Shown here in pieces: positions 23,001 through 33,200 of a stretch of 64,000 nt of DNA. The position numbers were made by a program, and so were the translations under genes. Numbering within the stretch: position 1 is the stretch's first letter; every line of letters starts with the position of its first letter. This DNA is from Saccharum officinarum. Lineage: Eukaryota > Streptophyta > Magnoliopsida > Poales > Poaceae. Under the pieces are notes generated by a model. That model was not told where the DNA came from. It ran no database searches and saw nothing but the letters and a program-made list of their open reading frames with translations. The stretch spans positions 91,994,401 to 92,058,400 of the forward strand of contig CM036162.1 of NCBI GenBank assembly GCA_020631735.1. The letters are read 5' to 3'.

Positions 23001-26000
23001 ATAAAGTCTCAATGTGTTCATCTGCACATCATATTATAATGATCATCGCATGCCATCACATCTGACACACTGGTTGCATATTTACTTGTACACTTGCATC
23101 ATATAGGATCGCAGGAGAAAGCGCTAGTAGCAGTACAAGAGGAACAAACCGGATCCGATCCATAAGAAATCCTGGCACAGAAGGTGTCAGAGGTAGACGA
23201 GCAAGAAGAGGATCTACTTGAGTGTATGGACCACCAACCTAGTTCTTTCGAATGAGGTAAGCCCCAGAGCATTCTAAGTCTCATACTTTATAAAAACAAT
23301 TCTTTATATATATGAGCTTTATATATGGTTGCATTAAGTTATAGGAGTTGGGTGAAACCGTTGATGCATTATTACAACCCTTGCCTACATTATTACCTAC
23401 TTAAGTTTAGGGTCGAATACTGCTTAGCCCTGCTTAGACCGGTAGCGATCGGTGATTTTCGGTCACCTGCAATTATAGGTGGTTACTCGAATGCTTTAGC
23501 TATGGAATTGATGATATCCTGAAAATAACCATGTGCTGATGGATAATTAGAGACCGGACGAAAAAAGTTAAAGGCAACCAGACAGGGTTCTGGGGTGCTA
23601 TTAGTTTTTCGTCTGTGTCGGTTAATGACCGATCGTTGCTCATCCCTCTTGTCATGTTAAATGCATGCCTCACATTTAACTGGCTGAATAAAGTACCTTT
23701 AGACCGCGAAGCTAGTGACATTATTCGGGCCAGGATCTACACGAGTGCGTGTATTGGTGCTGCAGGGGGTATGACGGGGACGCGAAGAGTGAGCCCAAGG
23801 TGCGTCCTAGCTGTCGGGTGGTCCCTAGGTATTGCGGCTCTAGTTTATCCTACGACGTTTACCTGGATAGTGTCATTAGTGATCTGTAGCTCACTTTAGC
23901 GAGTGAGTGTGGTTTGTGTGAGGAATAAATCACCAGCTGGTTAGAAATTGATTCGAATCGCCATCGCTCCTGGATAGTGAGCACTTGACTCGAGTTACGG
24001 TATCGTAGTAATGATGATAGAACACTGATGGTTATATGGATGATGTTCGAAACGCTAAACCTGAAATGATAACTGGATGTTATTGCTTAATCAAGTGATT
24101 GATATAGCATAGGTGCTTACATAGATGGATATGTTATAATAAACATGATGCAAATTACTTAAAATGGTTTATTCATGATAGATTATGCTTTTCGCAAATG
24201 AGTCAGCTAATTCACTGAAGAAAGCCTTGCATACTCCTTGGTGTCTCTTTATTTTAGTTTACGACGGGTAAGTCTAGCTGAGTACCTTCTCGTATTCAGA
24301 ACGTTGTTCCCATTGCTGTTGCAGATGGTCAGATGTATTACGGATATTGCATCAACTGTTTATCCCCGGCGATGGACGACAACTAGGACCAAGGGCAATG
24401 GTCGCTCCGTATTTCTTATCTGATGCTTTTGTTGAAAATGACTATCTCCTGGCACCGTATCTGAACTAAAAGTGTGTGTAGTTTCAAAACTATTTGCTTT
24501 CGCTATTTCATTATGAACTTGGTTTGTAATAACTTTATGTTCTAAACTTCAATGTATTCAACTGTCGTTGTGAACTTTATGTAATATGTGACTGTGACTG
24601 CTAAACTTATACGATCTTGGTTTATATGTTGGTTGGTTTAAAATCCTTCGTGGTTTCACGAACTACCGGGTTATACGGGCTTAAGTTTGCTAAATTATCT
24701 GCTTCGGCGGGTGATTTTCTTACTTAATTTCGTATAATTGGTCGGTTCTGTTACAACGTGCGCGGCCCAAACGCGCAGCAGCAGGCGTGCGCAGCCTAGC
24801 AGCAAACACGGCCTAGGCGCGGGGCAGGTCGGCCCATGGCCAGCATGGCGCAGTGCGCCCTGACGTGCGGGCCAGCGGTCAACCCGGCCCCGCCTGCCAG
24901 TGGCACAAAGCAGGGAGCGGCTTGACCGACCGGAGCTCATCGGCAGTGAGGTTGCCGGCGCGAGGATGGCACCGACGTGATCACCTCGCCATCTCGCGTT
25001 GGCCTAGGTAGGTGGCACGACTTGCAATGGGACCTAGCTAAGGCGGCCACGTGAGCAGTGGCTCCGGCGGTTGGGCGCACGGCGGTTGCGGCGATTTCAC
25101 CGGCTCCGGCGAAGAAGGCGGTTGGCGCGCACACACATAGGCTCCAGTGAGCTCGTGCAGTCCTAGGGCTGCGGCAATCGTGCCAAGCGGGGCTGCAACT
25201 AGGAATGGCCGCGTGCGGGCGGCGTGGCAGCCAGAGCGCAGCGGTGGTAGGCTCTGTTCCGGCGAGGTGGCAACGGTAGCATCTAAATGAACTATGGCTT
25301 AAGCTTCTATACCCCATGGCGATGCTAAAACATGCAAGAGAGTGAAAGGATGGAGGCAGGGGTGCACTAGCCACGCGAGCCCGAGCCTAGCGGGCATGGC
25401 GCGGTGGCACCCTGCTCGGACGTGCTCACCTTGCGACGAAGCGCGGCGTAGCTGGGTCGAAGCGGAAGAGGAATGAATGACGCGCTACGGAACACAGTGA
25501 ATTTGAAAACGAGCGTGCGGTGCGGTTGAACATTGGGCAGCGATGCATGCTGGTCGGCGGAGAAAAAAATCAACGATGAGGGAAGAAAGGAAAAGGGGAT
25601 TAGCTGGCTTCGAGCATTGAATGGACATGGCGAGGTGGCGAGCAGCTTCACGGCCTTGCCCACGCGGTCAGCCGTGCGGCGGGCGCGAGAAAGCATGGTG
25701 AGGACACGACGGCAACGGTGAGAAGAGAGAAGGAGAAAAGAAAAACTCTAGTTACTATAGCTAGGTTTTCCCCTTTTGAAAAATGTTCAAATTACTTTCA
25801 AATACACATGGAAACTTGAAAAACTCCCAACATGAAAGTTGCTCAAAATAAAGAGAGCTACAACATTGCTTTTTGAGCCATTACCAAATTCTAAATATTT
25901 TTGAAATTAGGGTTTTCAAATTTTTAAATTTGAATTCCAAATTTAGGGTTTTGTAAATATAACTTTTTAGTTATAAAAGCATAAGTTAACTAAATGATAA

Positions 26001-26241
26001 AGATAAACCCTAACCAACTTATGATTTTATGTTAATCTAGATTATTTTGGTGATCACTTAGCAATCATTTTCATTTGCAACATGCATACTTGAAATCACA
26101 CATGTGAATGTAAAGTAGCACTTAGAGAATTTCAAAATTCAACCAAATCATTATCACATGATCATGATCACGAATGTATATATGATGCTTATGCTCATGA
26201 AATGCAATGCACTGCATGCTTAACACCTAAGCACCGTAACA
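20030..26241 (-). mobile_element. Long LTR on - strand, split by a nested solo LTR
   Basis: On the - strand the sequence begins TGTTACGGTGCTTAGGTGTT at 26241, close to the TGTAACACCTCGGGTGTTAA start of the LTR at 20634. It runs through AT-rich then GC-rich sequence down to about 24756 and continues at 20633-20030 after the nested insertion. Only about 2.1 kb of it is present; the rest probably lies in the gap. There is no coding content beyond compositional ORFs in the GC-rich part (24760-25730). Confidence 0.6.
20634..24755 (+). mobile_element. Solo LTR nested in an opposed LTR (4122 bp)
   Basis: It begins TGTAACACCTCGGG at 20634 and ends TCTGTTACA at 24755. The flanks GCGTG (20629-20633) and ACGTG (24756-24760) form a 5-bp target duplication with one change. 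There is no polyprotein. Landmarks shared with 6943-11009 include the GTAAGCCCCAGAGCAT segment near 23258 and the GGGTAAGTCTAGCTGAGTAC tail near 24266. The ORFs at 21102-22046 are in a GC-rich promoter-proximal part and show no domain. Confidence 0.75.
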
Positions 26242-26763
26242 AGTCTCTATAAAAATTGTGGTATGAGAGTTACCTGTAAATCCATGTTTTTTTTTGTCTG
26301 GCTAGACAAATTTGAGAAAGATGTATTTGGTTGGATGCATATGCCTGAGAATGGTAACCACGTTATATTGCATATTAGTTGGAATAGATACGTATCTAAT
26401 TAAATAAATGCATTTATCTTTGTGCTTTAATAAATAATATAAATAATCATTTTAAAAAATATTTTTTAAAATAATATAAATAATGTACACTATTTGTAAA
26501 TTTGTAAATTTATTTGAAACCATTGATTTAATTTTTATGTAAAAGAGAGATTCAGATGTTTAAAAAATAATATTAGCTCATCGGATTATGGAGAAAAGTA
26601 GCAGCTGCTAATGAACGTCCATGTGGCGTCATGGTACGTTTTTTAGTTGAAAAAAAAGACCAAACGCCGTGTAATCTAGTGCTAAGCAACTCCAGTAATG
26701 CCAGGCTAGTCAGCTTGCCTGCTCCAGGCGCTCAAAATCGAGTGCCGGAGCCAGGCAGACGGT
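26242..26763. other. AT-rich region upstream of the MULE, likely old promoter of the TITAN-like gene
   Basis: About 520 bases of mainly AT-rich unique-looking sequence, becoming GC-richer from about 26680. It adjoins the Mutator-like insertion, whose other side is the start of the TITAN-like gene. Before the insertion it would have been the immediate upstream flank of that gene. No TATA box can be chosen with confidence. Confidence 0.4.
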
Positions 26764-26772
26764 ACTAATCTC
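26764..26772. repeat. 9-bp target site duplication, left
   Basis: ACTAATCTC, repeated exactly at 30231-30239 on the other side of the Mutator-like element. A 9-bp duplication is the Mutator signature. Confidence 0.95.
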
Positions 26773-27105
26773 GAGAAATTTCAGAATTTGAGACTGACTT
26801 CGCTTGCCTTCCTCGATATAGGACTCAATTCGTCTACCTTCTGTTTGCGAATTATTTCATTTCATAAGATTATATCCATTTTCTATCATCTCTCTGTTTC
26901 CCTTCTCATTTCTTATTCCCTGGCCACAGTAACTTCCAGCTTTGCCCCTGCCTCTTATCTCTGTTCTCCCGTTCGTCTGTTCATCAGCCGAATGACATCG
27001 TTCGTCTGTTCCTCAGCCGGAGCTGGCAGCGGCCGCGCGCGCCTGCTGCGGCGACTCGGCGAGCCAGCAGTGGCGACCCGGCGGCGACGCTCCCACGACG
27101 GCCCC

Positions 27106-27237
27106 GCGGTGGCACTGCCGCGACCCCGCGGTGACCCGGCAACGAGGCTCCCGCGACCCTGCGACGGCCCGGCGGTGGCGCTGCCGCGACCCCGCGGCGA
27201 CCCGGCCGCGGGGCTCCCGCGACCCTGCGACGGCCGG
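27106..27237. repeat. 66-bp direct repeat (two units) inside the MULE
   Basis: Two adjacent 66-bp units begin GCGGTGGCACTGCCGCGACC and GCGGTGGCGCTGCCGCGACC. They lie in a strongly GC-rich stretch between the left terminal repeat and the 3' end of the transposase gene. The length is a multiple of three, so the enclosing + strand ORF (26788-27390) stays open, but its predicted Arg/Pro/Ala-rich protein has no recognised domain. Confidence 0.7.
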
Positions 27238-27693
27238 GCGGCGAGGCTGTGCGACCGTGGTGCGGCACGACGACTTGGCCGGCGAGCCCCCGTCGTCGGT
27301 GTGGTCTGCCTAGGCTCTTGCGACGGCTTGGCCTGCCTAGCGCCTCTTCCTTCCCCCCTCCTGCTGTGTTCTGAAATGTATATTTTGTGATTTTAGGAAA
27401 GAGAATGAACACAGGCATTGTATGCTGTAAGTGAGATCTCGTTGTGAATTGTATGTTGTGAGATCAGTTTTTATGAGGCAATATCATTTGCGCAGTGCAC
27501 TAACAGTTTGTGCAATGAAAATGATAACAAACATGTTTCAGTTTCCTGACAAATTTATAACATCCATACAGGCTCATAGCATTCATACATCTCTGGCATG
27601 CATCATAGAGGCAAAATAGTGTGCCAAAACAGGTTTAAAGTTCCCTGAGTACATATTACAAAGCTTCCATGAATCCATGAATTAAAGTAGCAA

Positions 27694-29888
27694 TCAACTC
27701 TTTGCCTTCCTTGGTGAGAGCTTTTTCTGCACAGCCCTCTTTGCTGGAGAATTTCTTGGCCTTGTAGGGGTTCTCATATGCTCACTCGTTGCTGCTCCAC
27801 CTTCCATGTTCTGGGAAAATTGACTTCTTGTCACTAGGCCTGGACTAATATTGCCCTGACTTGACATTGCTCTACCCTCCATGTTGGAATGCATTTGACT
27901 GAAAAATGGATGAACAATTGACTAAATGTATAGATTTAAAAAAAATACTTGCTAGCATTTTAAATGTACAGGATTCTACCTTGTTCCAGGAGTAGTATTT
28001 CCTTCATCTTCATGCATTTGCACCTTCTGTCTTTTGTTTCTACTAGTACTAGCAGCAGCTTTACCTGATCCTAATGGCCTCCCTTGCTTTGCACGACTCT
28101 TCCTGCAAATGAAAATAAATTAGATACAGCGCACATGCAATTGCGAAAGCATGTGTATAGCAGCACCTCTTATACCTTTTCTTTGGTCCATTACAAGGAC
28201 ACTTTGGGGATGATTGTCTGTGTCCAAATGCAAGGCACGTCTTACATTGCACCTGCCACATGCCTTTGGACCTAGGCTTGTTTCCCTTGTTGGTAATATG
28301 GTCACACTTGATCTCTTCTTTGAATTTGCTCCTCATCCAAAGCAAATTGTGATGTTGTTCCAAAAAAGGCTTCACCTTCTTATTTGCTGCATACATCTTA
28401 TTCATCAAGTACTCATGGTATTCCGGCTGGAATGTCCTAGCTGCAGGATACATGCGCCCAAAAACTGACCCTTGAAACCTCTTCACAAAATTCTTCATCA
28501 AGTGCACAAAGCATTCTCTATGCTCTGCCCAAGGGTATACTGTCTTGACAGCATTCTCTAATCCCTTACAGGCATATGAACTTATTGCTAGGTATGGTGG
28601 ATTTCCAATTGCCTTCTGAAGTTGTTGCATAAACCAAGTCCAGTTCTCTGTTGTCTCACTACCAAAAAAACCAAATGCTACTGGAAAAATCCAATTATGA
28701 CCATCTATTGCAGTAGCTGAAGGTAGATGTCCATTCCATCTACCATTGAGAGCTGTGGAATCTATGCTAAGGTATGGCCTACAACCATTTAGGAAACCAT
28801 CAATGCTTGCTTTGAAACAACAAAAAAATCTATGGAAATACACACCATCTTCATTCTCAATGAGATCTATCTCTACAACACTTCCGGGCATTTTTTGCTC
28901 AACCTCCGCCTTGAAATTAAACAAGCATCCAAAACTATCTTCCCATGTACCATAAATCTTTTCTTCTGCAATTTGTTTACCAGACCACACTGTAGAATAT
29001 CCTATAGTGACCTGATATTTGTTCTCTAACTCTTCTTTTAATTTTTTTGCACCCATGTTTGGATCCTTCATTAGGAAGGGTATTGCCTGCTCTCCTACCC
29101 AATGGTGCAGTAGTATCAACACCTTCCTTCTCATTTTCAGTTGGTTGCCTTTCTTGTTCGGCTCTCTCGTCCTCTGCTGCAAGACCCACAAATGCATACA
29201 TTTCATTTTCATCCATTAATGGCAATGCTGCACCTATCTGATCTTCTGCAATTGGAAGTATCTCGAGGTTGTCCCAATCAATCACATGTGCAGCATTTCC
29301 AGGCTCTGCAATTAGATGTGTACTAGCATTTTCAGACACTACACTGCTCAAGACCACCTATGTAACAGCTGAGTTAGCAATCGCTTCTCTAGGCTTGTCC
29401 TCAACATCCACAAACAAAAATAACTTCCTCTCACTCAGCCTTTCAAAGAAAACCAGAGATAGAGAAGCATCATCCACCAATTTTCTTTCCCCTGCGCTGC
29501 TCATGTCAAATTCTGAAATCACAGGGTGTTGACAGCTTCCCCAATTCACTCTGGCAGCCAGGTCTTTTTCTAATTTTTCCATGGTATAGCAATGATAGTC
29601 TACAACCCATTCAAAGCACTTGCGTTGCACCTCAACTGAACTGCCATCATCCAACTTTGCTGAGAACTGTGAGATCTCAACAGACAACCTAAAGACGGCA
29701 TCCGGATCGATCCTACCGTGTAAAAAAAATACACTTATCAGTTAGATTTCAACCTAATCGTTCATACATACGTTTTCTCTCACAATCGAATCTACACGTG
29801 GTTTTTCTCCAAAATCGAAATGAAGAGAAGAGGGATTAGAAAAAGATTAGGGACCAACTTACCCAGGAGGGGTCTTGAAGAGATCCAT
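27694..29888 (-). pseudogene. MULE transposase, broken
   Basis: Four exons can be traced on the - strand: 29888-29863 (MDLFKTPPG), 29712-28176, 28102-27980 and 27898-27694, all with GT/AG borders. The N-terminal part includes CFEWVVDYHCYTMEKL. The core has the MULE transposase block YLSIDSTALNGRWNGHL with IDGHNWIFPVAFGFFGSET. A CCHC knuckle (CKTCLAFGHRQSSPKC) follows, then a basic C-terminus ending in SPRKAKS. Two lesions are visible. An in-frame TAG at 29358-29360 lies in otherwise continuous sequence. A one-base-type frameshift near 29085-29110 puts the preceding acidic region (VGLAAEDERAEQE) and the following MKDPNMGAKKLKEEL in different frames. In this family the domain cuts and joins element ends; this copy should be inactive. 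Confidence 0.9.
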
Positions 29889-30230
29889 ACTGTCTGCTCA
29901 GGCTATCCTGGGTGCCCACATCTACCTCCTCTAAACCCTAGCTATGGTGTTGGGAAGAGATAGACAGGAGAATGAGAAGAAGAGTCCACGTTTATGGACT
30001 CAGTTCCCAGATCGATAAGAGATAAAGAGATAAGGAGCAGGGGCAAAGCTGGAAGTTTTTTTAGCTGGGGGAATAAGAAATGAAAAGGAAACAGAGAAAT
30101 GACAGAAAATAGATATAATTCCATGAAATAAAATAATTCACAGGTGGAGTCCTATATTGTGAAAGGCAGACGAATTGAGTCCTATATTCAGTAAGGCAAG
30201 CGAAGTCGGTCCTAAATTCTGAAATTTCTC

Positions 30231-30239
30231 ACTAATCTC
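30231..30239. repeat. 9-bp target site duplication, right
   Basis: ACTAATCTC, identical to 26764-26772. The TITAN-like start codon follows 40 bases later. Confidence 0.95.
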
Positions 30240-30278
30240 CGTCCAGGCACAGGCAGCACAGACGCGGGAGCCGCCGCG

Positions 30279-33200
30279 ATGCCGCCGAAGCAGGCGAAGC
30301 CGCCACCCGCCGCCGAGTTCGAGTACTGCGAGCTGTGCCGCCATCACCACGACCATGGTCGGCGCCATCGCTACGTCACCAAGCACCGGAGAAATCTCGA
30401 CGCCGCGCTCACCTCCTTCCGCTCCAAGCTCTCCGACCTCCGCCGCGCCTTCCTCCGCGGCTCCCCCTCTTCCCAGCCGCCGCGGCCTCGTCTCTGGTGC
30501 CCCTTCTGCTCCACCGACCTCGTCGTCCTCGACAGCCGCTCCGCTGGGTACTCGCCACCTATCCCTTGTCCCCGTACTCCTAGGGTTTCGGTTTGGATTT
30601 ATATATGCTAGCTGGTTTCGATTGCAGCGTGGATTGCCCGGAATATTATGCAATCGAACACTAGTAGGCTGAACCCTAGTACATTAGGATCAGTAGCTCA
30701 GTACGGCAGGGGTTGGAAATTTGGAATCGTCGTAAGGTTTTCAAAGCACTGTAGATAAAGGTTTTCGGAGCACTGCAAGCATAGCGTGAGTTTAGGAGGA
30801 AAAGTTAAGTCTGGTTCTCTTCTATTGCAGTAAAAATGCCATTTACCATCTGGCAAGCAGTGAGCACCTGAAGGGTGTGAAGGATTTCCTGCGGAAGCAC
30901 GGGGGAGGGATGGATCAGGTGGACTCGCTTAGGATTTCAGAGGACGTGCTTGCCAAGGTGTGTCTTATACTTTCATTCTTCTCTCTGTTAATAGGAATTA
31001 ACATGATATACATTTTTTTCATTCTAGTTTTGTGAAAGGATCTACTTAGGTATGTTGTTGTTTGTATTTGTTTCTGCACTGACCTGACAAAATGAGATGT
31101 TATGGTACGTGACATGTGGATCTCTAATGTTTTTATTTTTTAATTTCAGTGGGAGAAAAGCTCGGAATCCTTGAGCACAGGAACGAAAAAGGGGACTGAA
31201 GGACTGATTGGACCATCTCTGAAGCAGATAAAAGATATCCAAAATGAATATACCTGTGACAGTTTGGATAGTTTTGCACAAAACAATATCTCATCTTTTA
31301 GTAATACTGCATCATATGTTGTTATGCCTTTACAAAGTCCTACCAATGGGGCATATGACCCTATTAGTACAGCGTGTCATGGAGCTTCCAGTTCTGGAAG
31401 TGCTCCTTATTCTGCTCCATATGGAACTGTTGGACTGCCCATCACACCTTGGGGATCGTCCGAAACACATAAGCAGCAGGGTGCGCTGTCTACAAACTTG
31501 TGTCACAGCAGTGGTCCTGAAACAAAAGGTGACCGAGCGTTACAATTATCATACTGCCTTCTTTTTCATATGATTATGTCACTTGCTTGGTACATGGATA
31601 ACTATATTTCATTTTGTAGGTCATCAATCTACTGTCCTTGTAAATCACTCAAGGCCATCGATTTCTTGTTCTAATCATGTAAGTATGTACCATAGTCCAT
31701 ATGCACACACATGTCCGTGCGACAAGTAGCACAAAATCCAGTGAAAAAATGACAAACAATGGTGTGATGCTTCTACATTACTGCAGTTTTTTGCTCACAT
31801 ATTTGACTTGATATTAACAATTGAAAATGTTGCTTTCATTTACACAAAAAAGGTAGCTTAGTAAATGTTGTGCAAGGCAGGAGCTTGCACCATTAAGGTT
31901 TTTTCGGATCTCAATGGCAGAAAGTTAAACAATTTTCCTTTTGAGTTTATTATCCTTCTGCTCTGTTTCCTGTTTATTTCTTCTTTAGGTCAGTTGGGGC
32001 GTGTTTGAACCTTCGCCGCAGCTCGCCTGGTCTCGCCTCACCTAGCCCTCGCACAATGCCAATCTTCCAAGTTCCAAGGCATTTGCTTCCCTTGCTGCCA
32101 CTCACCTTGTCTCGCACTGTAGCTCAATATGAGGATTATCCGGCGGCAGCGGAGGTTGATTTGACACCAGGGATCCTCGAACGTGCGTGGGGGAAGCCGA
32201 TTGGGCGGCTAGGGAGGCTAATTCGGTGGCTGGGGAGGCAGGGGCGACGCCAGGTGGTGCACTGGCACCAGGAAAAATATTTACTACTAAGTAGTCTATT
32301 TTCACCATACAAATTAGTTGAAATTGGAAGGGCAGGCCTAGTGCAGTTGGTGAGTGCTAGCTCGCCGGGTCACTAGGTCCTGGGTTCGAAGCCGTCTCTC
32401 TACAGAATTTCTGCGGGGGTAAGACTTTGCTTCGGTTATTCCCTTTCCCAGACCCCACTTGTGTGGGAGCCTCTGGCACTGGGTCTGCCCTTTAAATTAG
32501 TTGAAATTGGATATATTTCTACATGGTGGCTATGAATATTGTGCACCATCATGAATTTTAAGCTAGCTTCGCCCTGAGGGGAGGCTAATTCGTCAGCAAG
32601 TCGTTTTGGCAGCCGGGGGGGGGGGGGGGGGGTTGGGGGCGGCATTCATCATTAATCGAAAGCGCACGAGCCAACCTTGCCCAGCCGGGCAATCTTGCCA
32701 GGCAAACGGGTGAGGCGAGGGACTACCAAAACGGCTTGCCTTGCCCTGCGAGGCGAGGCAGCAAGGGTTCCAAACACACCCTTAGTTGCTGTTGTGGAGT
32801 TGTGGTGTAGTCTTTTTTTTTGTTCACATAATCACATAAAAGTATTGGAGAACAGCACACAAATGCATTTAAATTTCCAAGTATTGGACTTGTTGCCTTT
32901 TATTTTTGTTCCACTGCTTGCCATATCTGAAAACATCTATTTTTTCCTTCCTAAATCCCAAGTAACAGATTACCATCTCAGTTGACTCATGAATTAGCTA
33001 TGTCATCCGCAGTTGTTCCATTATATCCATGGTCTATGAATTTGACCATTGTAAACGTGTCATTATATTTGCAAAAAATTCATGGCATTGTGGTTTTGTA
33101 GTTTCAATCGAAATGATAAAAATGTCCTATGAAGCAAGTGTTTTCCTTTGTTAGTTTGTAAAGCTCTTGTATATCCTAAAAGAAACAAATTTACATGTGC

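Larger units (their letters stand above)
26773..30230 (-). mobile_element. Mutator-like element (MULE), complete ends
   Basis: This 3458-bp element has long terminal inverted repeats. The left end (GAGAAATTTCAGAATTTGAG) and the complement of the right end match over about 200 bases, to about 26980 and 30030, with small indels. Perfect 9-bp target duplications flank it. It carries a MULE transposase on the - strand (27694-29888) and a GC-rich stretch with a 66-bp repeat at 27000-27310. The insertion is immediately upstream of the TITAN-like gene. Mobility in cis is unlikely because the transposase is broken, though intact ends could be used in trans. Confidence 0.93.
31997..32781. mobile_element. 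DNA transposon-like insertion in intron 4 (PIF/Harbinger-like ends)
   Basis: The left end GGGCGTGTTTGAACCTTCGC is matched by the complement of the right end (GGGTGTGTTTGGAACCCTTG). Flanks are TTG (31994-31996) and TTA (32782-32784), compatible with a 3-bp duplication carrying one change. Interior Gly/Ala-codon-like GC-rich sequence (GGCGAGGCAGC) resembles an element near 48420-48640. There is no transposase. A SINE is nested in it. Confidence 0.55.

Noticed and set aside
24760..25730. ORFs of 109-145 aa in the GC-rich part of the - strand LTR
   Set aside because: They lie within LTR sequence and show no domain.
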